Part shown: positions 52,012-62,895 of the stretch, one piece after another | Numbering within the stretch: the first letter of the stretch is position 1 | Layout: the number at the start of each line of letters is the position of its first letter | Assembly (NCBI RefSeq): GCF_900110255.1 | Contig: NZ_FODD01000025.1 | Span: 39,979-103,978, forward strand | From: Actinacidiphila rubida | Lineage (GTDB): Bacteria > Actinomycetota > Actinomycetes > Streptomycetales > Streptomycetaceae | Length of the DNA stretch: 64,000 nucleotides | Direction: 5' to 3' | Translations under genes and position numbers: made by a program | Notes under the pieces: generated by a model | The model's database searches: none | Told to the model about the DNA's origin: nothing | Seen by the model: the letters and a program-made list of their open reading frames with translations, nothing else

Positions 52012-53040
52012 TCAGGGCGCGATCCCCGTCAGGGGCAGACCCGTGGCCTCGGGCAGGCCCAGGGCGATGTTCATGCTCTGCACCGCGCCGCCCGCGGTGC
52101 CCTTGGTCAGGTTGTCGATGGCGCTGATGGCGACCACCCGGCCGGCCGTCTCGTCGAGGACGACCTGCACGTGGACGGCGTTGGAGCCGTACACCGAGGC
52201 GGTCGCCGGCCACTGCCCCTCGGGCAGCAGGCGCACGAACGGCTCGTCGTCGTACGCCTTGCGGTAGGCGGTGCGGACGTCCGCCGCGGTCACGCCGGGG
52301 CGGGCCTTGGCCGAGCAGGTGGCGAGGATGCCGCGCGGCATGGGGGCCAGGGTCGGCGTGAAGGACACGCTCACCGGCCCGCCGGCCACCGCGCTGAGGT
52401 TCTGGACCATCTCCGGGGTGTGGCGGTGGGCGCCGCCGACGCCGTAGGGGGTCATCGAGCCCATCACCTCGGAGCCCAGCAGGTGCGGCTTGGGCGCCTT
52501 GCCCGCGCCGGAGGTGCCGGAGGCGGCGACGACCACGGCCTCGGTCTCGGCGAGCGCGGCGGCGTAGGCGGGGAACAGGGCGAGCGAGACGGCCGTCGGG
52601 TAGCAGCCGGGGACCGCGATGCGCCTGGACCCCTCCAGCGCGGCGCGGCCGCCCGGCAGTTCGGGCAGGCCGTACGGCCAGGTGCCGGCGTGCGGCGAGC
52701 CGTAGAACCGTTCCCAGGCGGCCGCGTCGTTCAGCCGGAAGTCGGCGCCCATGTCGACGACGAGGACGTCCTCCCCCAGTTGCTCGGCGACGGCGGCCGA
52801 CTGGCCGTGCGGCAGGGCGAGGAAGACCACGTCGTGGCCGGCCAGCACCTCCGGCGTGGTCGGTTCGAGCACCCGGTCCGCGAGCGGCAGCAGGTGCGGC
52901 TGCAGCGCGCCGAGCGCCTGGCCGGCGTTGGAGTTGCCGGTGACCGCTCCGATCTCGACCTCGGGGTGCCCGGCGAGCAGCCGCAGGGCCTCTCCCCCGG
53001 CGTACCCGCTGGCTCCCGCCACCGCCACCCGCACTGCCAT
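52012..53040 (-). CDS. argC: N-acetyl-gamma-glutamyl-phosphate reductase
   Basis: This 342-residue NADPH enzyme has Rossmann motif VAVAGASGYAGGEALRLL, catalytic Cys146 in AVPGCYPTAVSL, and the closing GTAGGAVQSMNIALGLPE. It reduces acetylglutamyl phosphate. ATG 53040 has GAGGAGG upstream. First gene of the argC-J-B-D-R operon, with a typical promoter at 53068-53096. Confidence 0.97.
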   Translation of the reverse strand: MAVRVAVAGASGYAGGEALRLLAGHPEVEIGAVTGNSNAGQALGALQPHLLPLADRVLEPTTPEVLAGHDVVFLALPHGQSAAVAEQLGEDVLVVDMGADFRLNDAAAWERFYGSPHAGTWPYGLPELPGGRAALEGSRRIAVPGCYPTAVSLALFPAYAAALAETEAVVVAASGTSGAGKAPKPHLLGSEVMGSMTPYGVGGAHRHTPEMVQNLSAVAGGPVSVSFTPTLAPMPRGILATCSAKARPGVTAADVRTAYRKAYDDEPFVRLLPEGQWPATASVYGSNAVHVQVVLDETAGRVVAISAIDNLTKGTAGGAVQSMNIALGLPEATGLPLTGIAP

Positions 53041-53067
53041 CGAATCCTCCTCAGCATCGACAGCATG

Positions 53068-53096
53068 ACTATACGGGTAGCCGCAGTTTTATGCAA
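53068..53096 (-). promoter_or_regulatory. argC promoter with overlapping ArgR half-sites
   Basis: TTGCAT (53091-53096) and TATAGT (53068-53073) are exactly 17 bp apart on the minus strand. TTTGCATAAAA and GTATAGTCATGC resemble ARG-box halves and overlap both hexamers. This is the promoter of the argCJBDR operon. Confidence 0.7.
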
Positions 53097-53131
53097 AGAA
53101 ATTCACGGGTGGGCGGGACGGAGGGAAAGGA

Positions 53132-53157
53132 CGGGGAGCCGATCGGCCGGCTCCCCG
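53132..53157 (-). terminator. Terminator after the LanC-like gene
   Basis: A perfect 10-bp stem CGGGGAGCCG/CGGCTCCCCG with a 6-nt loop begins 5 nt after the stop at 53162. It is followed on the minus strand by TCCTTTCCCTCC, a weak T tract. Confidence 0.65.
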
Positions 53158-53161
53158 CGCG

Positions 53162-54487
53162 TCAGGCGGCCGCGGTGCGCAGCCGGGCCGGGACCGCCCA
53201 CCACTGATCGGGGCGGTCCACGACCGGGGCGTCCGGCCCGGTCTCCAGGTACCGGGCCAGGCGCAGGAGGAAGGCCGCGATGCCCGCCGCGCCCTGCATC
53301 CAGCCCGTGCCCGGGGGCAGCAGCGGCGGGTCCTCGCGGTGCTCGACGAAGCGCCAGCGGGCGCCCGCCGCGTCCCGCACGGCCCGCGCCACCAAGGCGT
53401 CGCCCATCACGCGCGCGCCGTCCGCGAGGTCCTTCGCCCGGTCGGCCGCCGGGGCGTCCTGGGCGGCGTCGAGCAGCACGTCGCCGACGCCCGCCGTGCC
53501 GCAGCAGCGCCCGTCGTTGTCCCAGAAGCCGGGCCGCAGGCGGGCCGGCAGACCCGAGGTGAGCAGCGAGGTCATGCAGCGGTCCCGCAGGTCCCCGACC
53601 CGGTGGCCGGACACCTCCGCGACCCCCGCGTGCGCCAGCGCCGCGAACAGATAGGACGTCCCCGCGGGCCCATGGCACCAGGTGTACGTCACCGGCTCCA
53701 CCTCGCGGCGGGACGGCGGGAGGGTGTGCGGGACGACGAAGCCGCCGTCCGCCGGCGAACCCAGCGCCAGCACGTGCCGGGCGCCCGCCACCGCGGCCTC
53801 GACGAAGTCGCTCCGGCCCAGCGCGGCACCGGCCACGGCCAGCGCGGCCGCCACGCCGGCGGTGCCGTGCGAGTAGTTCGGCATGCGCGACTCCCGGCCG
53901 GGCGTCATGCCCCAGTCCAGTCCCGCGTCGGTGCGGTCCGCTGCCCGCAGCAGCGCCTCCCCGCCGGCGGCGGCCACGGCCTCGCCGTCCTCGCCCTTCG
54001 CCCAGACCGCCGCCATCATCACGCCCGCACTGCCCATCACCACGTCGGTCACGGGCGTGTCCGAGCCGGGGTCGAGCTCGAGGGTGGACCGCCAGCCCTC
54101 GGGGGTCGCGAGGCCGGCCAGCCGCCGCAGCGCACCCGCCTCCGTCCCCGGGGCCAGCAGCCGCAGCGCCGTGGCGTACCCGCCGAGGCCCTCGTAGAGC
54201 GACGCCTCGGCGTCCTCCGCGGCGCGGGCCGTCAGCCGGGCCACGACGGCGTCGGCCAGGTCCCGCTCCCGGGCGGTCAGGTCGCGGTACCGCGCGATCT
54301 CCGCCAGCACCGGGGCCAGGCCCGCGATCCCCGAGTACAGCGAGTCGCGGTACCTGCCCGGCTCCGTCTCCGCCGGGCCGTCCGGCGCCACCGTCTCCGG
54401 CAGCCACGGCCCCCCGTCCTCCCGGACCTGCTCCAGCACCCACGACCAGGCGCTCTCGCCCACGTCCCGATATGTGTCGCCGCTCAT
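53162..54487 (-). CDS. Stand-alone LanC-like cyclase-fold protein with a C-C-C zinc site
   Basis: This 441-residue alpha-alpha barrel protein has the LanC repeats SHGTAGVAAAL (His207), TWCHGPAGTSYL (Cys271), GRCCGTAGVGD (Cys328, Cys329) and a final MQGAAGIAAFLLRLARYL. LanC enzymes hold zinc with Cys, Cys and His (CHG). Here the last motif is CCG, as in the cysteine-rich-site lanthionine synthetases. No dehydratase, precursor or protease adjoins, so it may act on another substrate or have a non-lanthipeptide role. ATG 54487. Confidence 0.88.
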   Translation of the reverse strand: MSGDTYRDVGESAWSWVLEQVREDGGPWLPETVAPDGPAETEPGRYRDSLYSGIAGLAPVLAEIARYRDLTARERDLADAVVARLTARAAEDAEASLYEGLGGYATALRLLAPGTEAGALRRLAGLATPEGWRSTLELDPGSDTPVTDVVMGSAGVMMAAVWAKGEDGEAVAAAGGEALLRAADRTDAGLDWGMTPGRESRMPNYSHGTAGVAAALAVAGAALGRSDFVEAAVAGARHVLALGSPADGGFVVPHTLPPSRREVEPVTYTWCHGPAGTSYLFAALAHAGVAEVSGHRVGDLRDRCMTSLLTSGLPARLRPGFWDNDGRCCGTAGVGDVLLDAAQDAPAADRAKDLADGARVMGDALVARAVRDAAGARWRFVEHREDPPLLPPGTGWMQGAAGIAAFLLRLARYLETGPDAPVVDRPDQWWAVPARLRTAAA

Positions 54488-54590
54488 GGACCGGAACGCT
54501 AGGGCCTGGCGCCCGCCGCGACCACGGCCGGGGGTCCGCCGCGGGCGGCCGGGGCAGGCCGCTGTCGATCCCGGGGCGGCATCGGGATAT

Positions 54591-54602
54591 CTTGATGTCA
54601 AG
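54591..54602. promoter_or_regulatory. Palindrome CTTGATGTCAAG upstream of isocitrate dehydrogenase
   Basis: CTTGA and TCAAG arms surround TG in TATCTTGATGTCAAGCA, 31 bp before the start codon. The same element could be a dimeric repressor site or part of the promoter. No regulator gene is adjacent. Confidence 0.45.
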
Positions 54603-54632
54603 CAATGTTGGAGACTGGAGCGGAGTAACCCG

Positions 54633-56852
<2,220 letters not shown>

Positions 56853-56893
56853 GCCACCGCGCCGCGCCCCTGGCGCCGCGCACACCGCACCAC

Positions 56894-56933
56894 GACCGCC
56901 CCGGCCGGGCAGCACGCCCCGGCCGGGGCGGTC
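56894..56933. terminator. Bidirectional terminator after icd
   Basis: A perfect 16-bp stem (GACCGCCCCGGCCGGG, 56894-56909, with 56918-56933) has an 8-nt loop. It separates convergent icd and the minus-strand methyltransferase gene ending at 56988. Confidence 0.8.
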
Positions 56934-56987
56934 GGCGTTCGGGCGGGGACGGGGCCGGCGGCCCGGGGCCGCGGCGACCGCCGGCCG

Positions 56988-58130
56988 TCAGCGCTTCACG
57001 GCGCGCAGGACCACGAACTTGGGGTTGGCGGCTACCACGTCGCACGCGCCGAACAGCCGGCGCAGCCGCACGTGGTAGCCCAGGTGCCGGTTGCCGACCA
57101 CCCACAGCTCGCCGCCGGGCCGCAGCGCCTCGCGCGCCCCGCCGAACATCCGCCGGGCGGCGCTGTCGCTGGTCGCCCGGTGGGCGTGGAACGGCGGGTT
57201 GTTGAGCACGAGGTCGGCGCTGCCGGGCGGGACCGCGCTCAGGGCGTCGCCCACGAGGAACTCGGCCTCGGTACCGGGCGCCGCGTTGTCGCGGAAGGTG
57301 GCCTCGGCGGAGGCCACGGCCTGGTGGGACTCGTCGACGAACAGCACGTCGGACGCCGGGTTGGCGACCGCCGCGGCGGTGCCCACGACGCCGTTGCCGC
57401 AGCCGAGGTCGACGACCCGGTCGGGCCCGACCCGCTCGGGCAGGTGCTCCAGCAGGAAGCGGGTGCCGATGTCGAGCCGGTCGGCGCAGAAGACCCCGGC
57501 GTGGTTGGTGACGGTGCGGCCGGACATGGCGCCGATGCCGTCGGGCAGGGCGTACCGCAGCGGCCAGGGGCTGGGGCCGGGCGCGAGGTCCGGGTCCGGG
57601 GTGCACAGGATCAGCCGGGCCTTGCGGACGGCCAGTGACGTGCGGGTCGGCCCGAGGATCCGCTCGAAGAGCCGCAGCGTGGAGGTGTGGACCTCGCTGA
57701 CCATGCCGGCGCCGACCACGACGGTGCCGGCGTGGACGGCGGGCGCCAGCCGGTGCAGCTGGTCCTCCAGCAGCGCGAGGCTCTTGGGCACCCGCACCAG
57801 CAGCACGTCCACGCGCGGCGGCGGGTCGTCCCGGGTCGACAGCAGGCGCACCCGCGCGTCGGGCGCGTTGCGCCGCAGGTTCGCGAGGGTGGCCTGCCGG
57901 CCCAGATGGGAGTCGGAGATCTGCGTCGGCCCGAACTCCGCGAGGCCGGTGACCAGGGCGCCCCACCGGTCGCCGACCGCCACGACCTCGCCGGACAGGT
58001 CGGTGCCCTGCTCCGCGAGGTGGGACAGCAGGTACGCGTCGGCCGCGTCCCACGCCTGCAGCTGCTCCCGCGGCTCCGCAGGGAAGCGGCTCATCTCCTG
58101 TGCGCCCCACGGCGTGCTGAATCGACCCAT
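56988..58130 (-). CDS. rRNA (guanine-N2) methyltransferase, RsmC/RlmG family
   Basis: This 380-residue two-domain protein has an N-terminal degenerate methyltransferase-like domain (VVAVGDRWGALVTGLAEFGP) and a C-terminal catalytic domain with SAM motif VVDLGCGNGVVGTAAAV, VLFVDESHQAVASAEA and the NPPF motif in DLVLNNPPFHAHRAT. That arrangement is typical of RsmC/RlmG, which methylate guanine N2 in 16S or 23S rRNA. Which rRNA site is used is not decidable here. ATG 58130. Confidence 0.88.
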   Translation of the reverse strand: MGRFSTPWGAQEMSRFPAEPREQLQAWDAADAYLLSHLAEQGTDLSGEVVAVGDRWGALVTGLAEFGPTQISDSHLGRQATLANLRRNAPDARVRLLSTRDDPPPRVDVLLVRVPKSLALLEDQLHRLAPAVHAGTVVVGAGMVSEVHTSTLRLFERILGPTRTSLAVRKARLILCTPDPDLAPGPSPWPLRYALPDGIGAMSGRTVTNHAGVFCADRLDIGTRFLLEHLPERVGPDRVVDLGCGNGVVGTAAAVANPASDVLFVDESHQAVASAEATFRDNAAPGTEAEFLVGDALSAVPPGSADLVLNNPPFHAHRATSDSAARRMFGGAREALRPGGELWVVGNRHLGYHVRLRRLFGACDVVAANPKFVVLRAVKR

Positions 58131-58240
58131 CGCCCTGACACCCTACGGCCTGCTGACCGGCCTGCGGACCGGCCGGCCGATCGGCCCGAGGGCCGCACCG
58201 GCGCGGCGGGCCCGCGGGCCGCCGGGTGGGGCGGGGGACG

Positions 58241-59530
58241 TCAGGGGGTGCGCACCCGCGTGGGGTAGTGGTCCGCGACGACCTGGGTCATGGCGCCGAG
58301 CGGGTCGGCGGCGACCTCCTTGGCCGAGTACCAGACGTTGCCGCGCACCTGCGGGTAGTCCGCGTCGAAGTCCAGGTGCCGGGACAGCTCGGCGGGGTCC
58401 TGCCAGGCCGCGGGCTGGCCGGCGACGCCCACCTTGTAGACCGCCTCGCCGATGTAGAGCTGCACCCGGGTGCCGGTCACCACGTCGGACCACCAGGGCA
58501 CCAGGACGGCGTAGTCGGCGGCGGCGAAGCCGATGTTCCAGTACACCTGCGGGCAGATGTAGTCGAGCCAGCCCTCCTCGACCCACTTGCGGGTGTCGGC
58601 GTGCAGGTCGTCGTAGGTCTGCACGCCGGCGGTGGTGGCCGAGCCGGCCGGGTCGGTGGCCGCGTTGCGCCACACGCCGAACGGGCTGATGCCAAACTTC
58701 GTGGTCGGCCGGATCGCCTTGATGCCCTCGGCGGTCTCCCGCACCAGCAGGTCGCAGTTGTCGCGGCGCCACGCGTCGCGGTCGGTGAAGTCGCCGCCGT
58801 ACGCGGCCCAGGCTGCGTCGTCGTCGAAGGTCTGGCCGGCCACGGGGTACGGGTAGAAGTAGTCGTCCCAGTGCACCGCGTCCAGCGGGTAGCGGCGGAC
58901 CGCGTCGAGGATGGCCTCCTCGACGAAGCGGCGGACCTCGGGGATGCCGGGGTTGTAGTAGAGCTTGCCGCCGTAGGGCACGATCCACTCCGGGTGCAGC
59001 CGCGCCGGGTGGGTGGGGACGAGCTTGCTGGTGTCGGTGCTCAGCGAGACGCGGTACGGGTTGAACCAGGCGTGCAGTTCCAGGCCGCGCCGGTGCGCCT
59101 CCTCGACCGCCGTGCCCAGCGGGTCCCAGCCGGGGTCCTGGCCCTGAGTGCCCGTCAGGTACTGCGACCACGGCTCGAACGGCGACGGCCAGAACGCGTC
59201 GGCGGTGGGGCGGACCTGGAACACGACGGCGTTCAGGCGGCGTTCGACGGCCAGGTCGAGCAGGTCGAGCAGTTCCTGGCGCTGCTGCTCGGGGCTGAGA
59301 CCGGGCGCCGACGGCCAGTTGGTGTTGGCCACGGTGGCGACCCACATGCCGCGCATCTGCCGGTGCGGGCGGGGCCGTCCGGGGGGCGGGCCGCCCGGCG
59401 CCGCCGCGGTCCCGGCGGTGGCGGCACGGTCCGCCGGTTCCTCGGCGGCGGCCGAGCCGGCGGGCAGGGCGGTCGCGGCGAGCGCGCCCGCGGCCGCGGC
59501 GGTGAAGGAGCGTCTTGAGAGCGGGTCCAT
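58241..59530 (-). CDS. Secreted family-10-like glycoside hydrolase (GHL10), Tat exported
   Basis: This 429-residue protein has a twin-arginine signal (SRRSFTAAAAGALAATAL) and the GHL10/DUF187 beta-alpha barrel: MRGMWVATVANTNWPS, LNAVVFQVRPTADAFW, GLELHAWFNPYRVS, LDAVHWDDYFYPYPV and YICPQVYWNIGFAA. The family is linked to cell-wall or polysaccharide cleavage. ATG 59530 has a full AGGAGG five nt upstream. A much longer frame continues past 62 kb on the same strand but has no coding character. Confidence 0.9.
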   Translation of the reverse strand: MDPLSRRSFTAAAAGALAATALPAGSAAAEEPADRAATAGTAAAPGGPPPGRPRPHRQMRGMWVATVANTNWPSAPGLSPEQQRQELLDLLDLAVERRLNAVVFQVRPTADAFWPSPFEPWSQYLTGTQGQDPGWDPLGTAVEEAHRRGLELHAWFNPYRVSLSTDTSKLVPTHPARLHPEWIVPYGGKLYYNPGIPEVRRFVEEAILDAVRRYPLDAVHWDDYFYPYPVAGQTFDDDAAWAAYGGDFTDRDAWRRDNCDLLVRETAEGIKAIRPTTKFGISPFGVWRNAATDPAGSATTAGVQTYDDLHADTRKWVEEGWLDYICPQVYWNIGFAAADYAVLVPWWSDVVTGTRVQLYIGEAVYKVGVAGQPAAWQDPAELSRHLDFDADYPQVRGNVWYSAKEVAADPLGAMTQVVADHYPTRVRTP

Positions 59531-59872
59531 GCAGGCCTCCTGATCTTCCATCACGACCCGCCGATGATGGGCCCATTCGGTCGTGGCGGCAACCACCGAT
59601 TGGTCTACTCCAGTTGCGCGTCGCGGGCGGCGGGCCGGGCGGGGTCGCGGGCGGCACCGCGGACGGGGGAAACCGTTCCGGCCGTGTTCACGCTCGACGG
59701 CGCGGCCCGCGCCACGGCCTGAGCGCCGGGCCCCGGGCGGGCTTCCGCTCGCGGTGCCCTCGGGGTCCGGTCGACTGCAGGTCCCCGCGGGCACCGCTCC
59801 GTCCGGGCCCGGGTAACGTCTGTCCGGTAGACGAACGGGCAGACATAGCGGACAGCAGCGAGAGGCTGACGA
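59531..59872. other. Divergent intergenic region, GHL10 / hbd
   Basis: These 342 bp separate two divergent genes. The half near 59873 contains short repeats (GACGAACGGGCAGACATAGC) and the start of the hbd leader. I see no gene or strong structure. Confidence 0.4.
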
Positions 59873-60730
59873 GTGAGTGACATCCAGCGCGTCGGAGTGG
59901 TCGGCGCGGGCCAGATGGGTTCGGGCATCGCCGAGGTGTGCGCCAAGGCCGGGCTCGACGTCCGGGTGGCCGAGACCACCGGTGAGGCGCTGGAGCTGGG
60001 CCGCGCCCGGCTGACCACCTCGCTCGGCAAGGCCGCGGAGCGCGGCAAGATCACCGAGCAGGAGCGCGACGACGCGCTGGAGCGGCTGAGCTTCACCACC
60101 GACCTCGGCGAGTTCGCCGACCGCGATCTGGTGATCGAGGCCGTCGTGGAGAACGAGCAGGTCAAGACGGACATCTTCCGGGTCCTGGACCAGGTGGTGA
60201 CGCGCGAGGACGCGATCCTGGCGTCGAACACCTCCTCCATCCCGCTGGTCCGGCTCGCGGTCGCCACCTCGCGTCCCGACCACGTGATCGGCATCCACTT
60301 CTTCAACCCCGCGCCGGTGCAGCGCCTGGTCGAGGTCATCCCGGCGCTGACCACCTCCACCGACACCGTCAAGCGCACCGAGCACCTGGTGGCCGAGGTG
60401 CTCGGCAAGCACGCGATCCGCGCCCAGGACCGCTCGGGCTTCGTGGTGAACGCGCTGCTGGTGCCGTACCTGCTGTCGGCGATCCGGATGTTCGAGTCGG
60501 GCATCGCCACCCGCGAGGACATCGACAACGGCATGGAGATGGGCTGCGCGCACCCGATGGGTCCGCTGAAGCTCTCCGACCTCATCGGCCTGGACACCGT
60601 CGCGGCGATCGCCGACTCCATGTACGGCGAGTACAAGGAGCCGCTGTACGCGGCGCCGCCCATCCTGCAGCGCATGGTCGACGCCGGCCGTCTCGGGCGC
60701 AAGAGCGGCGCCGGCTTCTACAGCTACTGA
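59873..60730 (+). CDS. 3-hydroxybutyryl-CoA dehydrogenase
   Basis: This 285-residue NAD(P) enzyme has the Rossmann motif VGVVGAGQMGSGIAEVCAKAG, catalytic region IGIHFFNPAPVQRLVEVI with the active His, and the C-terminal HCDH domain (GFVVNALLVPYLLSAI, GCAHPMGPLKLSDLIGLD). It interconverts acetoacetyl-CoA and 3-hydroxybutyryl-CoA, feeding butyrate or ethylmalonyl-CoA metabolism. The GTG start has GAGAGG 7-8 nt upstream. It converges on the ABC transporter gene. Confidence 0.95.
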   Translation: MSDIQRVGVVGAGQMGSGIAEVCAKAGLDVRVAETTGEALELGRARLTTSLGKAAERGKITEQERDDALERLSFTTDLGEFADRDLVIEAVVENEQVKTDIFRVLDQVVTREDAILASNTSSIPLVRLAVATSRPDHVIGIHFFNPAPVQRLVEVIPALTTSTDTVKRTEHLVAEVLGKHAIRAQDRSGFVVNALLVPYLLSAIRMFESGIATREDIDNGMEMGCAHPMGPLKLSDLIGLDTVAAIADSMYGEYKEPLYAAPPILQRMVDAGRLGRKSGAGFYSY

Positions 60731-60786
60731 CGGCCGCGGCCGGGCGGGCGACGGCGGCCGCGGGCGTCGTCCGCGGCCTCGTCCGC

Positions 60787-62547
60787 TCAGTGGGCGGCGA
60801 CGGCCTGGCTGGCCACCAGCTCCCGGTAGGGCGGGCAGCGCCGCAGCAGCGTGCCGTGCTCGCCCGCGTCGACGACGGTGCCGTGGTTCATCATCACGAC
60901 GTGACGGGCGTGCTGCACGGTCGACAGGCGGTGGGCGACCACGACCACCGCCCTGGTCAGCGCCAGGGTGTCCACGACGGCCCGGAACCGCTGCTCGTTG
61001 AGCCCGTCGAGCTGGCTGGTCGGCTCGTCGAGCAGCACGATCTCCGCGTCGGAGAGCAACGCGCGGGCCAGCGCCATGCGCTGGCGCTGGCCGCCGGACA
61101 GGTCGGACTCCCGTCCGAGGACGGTGTCCAGCCCGTGCGGCAGCCGCGCGACGTCCTCGGTCAGCCCCACCGCGCCCAGCGCGGCCGCCAGTTCGGCGTC
61201 GCCGACGGGGCCGGACCTGCCGAGCCGGAGGTTGTCCCGTGCCGTGGCCTCCAGCAGCGTGAACGACTGGTCGACGTAGGCGATGCGGGCCCGCAGCGCC
61301 TCCAGCGGCCAGTGCCGCACGTCGTGGCCGAGCACCGTGACGGAACCCGATGACGGCTGGACGAAGCGGTCGACGAGGGCGAGTGCGGTGCTCTTTCCCG
61401 CCCCCGAGGGCCCGACGACGGCGGTGAGCCCGGTGCGCGCGGTGCTGAACGAGACGCCGCGCAGCGCCGGATGGTCCGACCCGGTGTGGGTGAACGAGAC
61501 GGCATGGAACTCGACGGCCGGGGCGCCGGCGACCGGGACGGGCGTGGGGCGTGCGGCGTCCCGCCGGTCCCCCTCCGCCGGGAGCGCCAGCAGGTCGTTG
61601 CAGCGGTCCCGGGCGGCGAGACCGCCCTGGAGCCGGCCGAAGCCGGTGGCGAGCGTGCTCACCGACGGCACGGTCTGCAGCAGGTAGAGCAGGAACGCGG
61701 CGAACGCCGCCACCTGGAGATGGCCCGAGGCCAGCCGCGCTCCGCCGGTCAGGATCACCGAGATCATCGCGAACTGGTTGCCGAGGGTGAGCACCGCGGG
61801 GACGAGCGTGTTCAACCGCCCGCCCTGCAGCGCGACTTCGCGCAGCTTCCCGGCGTCCTCGGCGAGCGCCGCGGCGGCCACCGGCTCGGCCCGGTACGCC
61901 TTGACGGTGGCGAGGGCCTCCAGGCTCGCGGTGAACCGCTGCGCCACCCGCCCGACGGCCTCCTGCTGCTGCACGACGTTGGTCTTCATCCGCCGCAGGA
62001 TCAGCAGCACCATCACGCACAGCACGGCCAGCGCGAGCACGGTGACGAGGGTGAGCACCCAGTCGATCCACACCATCACGCCCAGCGTCGCCACCACCGT
62101 CAGCCCGGCGAGGGGCAGTTGGGTGGCCACGTCCACGACCTCGCGCAGCAGGAGGGCGTCGGAGGTGACGCGGGCGGTGAGTTCGCCGGTCCCCTTGGCG
62201 CGCACCACGGGCAGCGGCAGCCGCAGCGCGTGCTCCATGATCCGGGTGCGCAGCCGGTAGGTCATCCGCTCGCCGATCCAGGCCAGCAGCCGGCCGGCGA
62301 GTGCCTGGACGAGGGCGCCGAGGACGGCCACCGCGCACATCAGGGCGATGTCGGTGGTGAGCGGCCGGTGCGCGGCGAAGTCCGTGATGATCCGCCGGAC
62401 CAGCAGGGGAAGGGCCAGCGCGCCGGCCGTGGCGGCCACGGCGAGCAGCAGCGCGCAGGTGAGCCGCAGGGGGTCGGCGGTCAGTTCGCGGCGCAGGCGG
62501 ATCCGGTCCGGGGCGGGCGGCTCGGTACGGGGAGGGGGAACGGCCAC
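60787..62547 (-). CDS. ABC exporter half-transporter (RamA/RamB-like)
   Basis: This 586-residue protein joins a six-helix membrane domain (~30-320) to an ATPase domain: Walker A GPSGAGKSTAL (~380), signature LSGGQRQRMALARAL (~480), Walker B EIVLLDEPTSQLD and VVVAHRLSTVQHA. It lies 118 bp after the RamS-like precursor gene on the same strand and probably exports the modified peptide. The known ram/amf clusters have two such half-transporters; here only one is present and the next gene is convergent, so it may work as a homodimer or with a distant partner. GTG 62547. Confidence 0.93.
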   Translation of the reverse strand: MAVPPPRTEPPAPDRIRLRRELTADPLRLTCALLLAVAATAGALALPLLVRRIITDFAAHRPLTTDIALMCAVAVLGALVQALAGRLLAWIGERMTYRLRTRIMEHALRLPLPVVRAKGTGELTARVTSDALLLREVVDVATQLPLAGLTVVATLGVMVWIDWVLTLVTVLALAVLCVMVLLILRRMKTNVVQQQEAVGRVAQRFTASLEALATVKAYRAEPVAAAALAEDAGKLREVALQGGRLNTLVPAVLTLGNQFAMISVILTGGARLASGHLQVAAFAAFLLYLLQTVPSVSTLATGFGRLQGGLAARDRCNDLLALPAEGDRRDAARPTPVPVAGAPAVEFHAVSFTHTGSDHPALRGVSFSTARTGLTAVVGPSGAGKSTALALVDRFVQPSSGSVTVLGHDVRHWPLEALRARIAYVDQSFTLLEATARDNLRLGRSGPVGDAELAAALGAVGLTEDVARLPHGLDTVLGRESDLSGGQRQRMALARALLSDAEIVLLDEPTSQLDGLNEQRFRAVVDTLALTRAVVVVAHRLSTVQHARHVVMMNHGTVVDAGEHGTLLRRCPPYRELVASQAVAAH

Positions 62548-62665
62548 GGGCCTCGACCTCTCTGGGGGCTCTCGGCGAGCGGGGAGAGGAGCGGCCGACC
62601 GGGCCCGTCCCGCGGGTCCCGGCCGGCTGCTCGACGGGTTCCGCCCTAGCGGGCGGCGCCTGGGG

Positions 62666-62803
62666 TCAGAGGCAGAGCAGCGTGCTGACGGTGCTCGTGC
62701 CGCAGTTCAGGGCGCTCAGCGAACTGACGCTCGCCAGGGTGTCGTCGATCGGAGCCGCCTCGGTCTCGGGCAGTTCCAGGGTCTGGAGGTCGAGGATCGC
62801 CAT
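62666..62803 (-). CDS. ramS: Class III lanthipeptide precursor (RamS/AmfS, SapB-like)
   Basis: This 45-residue precursor starts MAILDLQTLELPE, matching the ILDLQ-xLE leader motif recognised by LanKC enzymes. The core holds two S-xx-S-xxx-C units: Ser27, Ser30, Cys34 (SSLSALNC) and Ser37, Ser40, Cys44 (STVSTLLC), the pattern that RamC turns into two lanthionine/labionin rings in SapB. ATG 62803 has AAGGAG 8 nt upstream. The product should be a hydrophobic surfactant-like peptide helping aerial growth. Confidence 0.92.
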   Translation of the reverse strand: MAILDLQTLELPETEAAPIDDTLASVSSLSALNCGTSTVSTLLCL

Positions 62804-62895
62804 GACTGTTCTCCTTCACTTCGAGGGATCACCCGGCCGGCGGCCGGGAGCGGGTGGGGCGCGGTGCGCGCCCGGTGGGCCGGGCCGTGGGGCCG

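Noticed and set aside
58241..62338. A single very long open frame (1365 codons) on the minus strand
   Set aside because: Only the first-listed 430 codons (to 59530) match a protein family and have a start with AGGAGG. The rest is the high-GC shadow of hbd and the ABC transporter.
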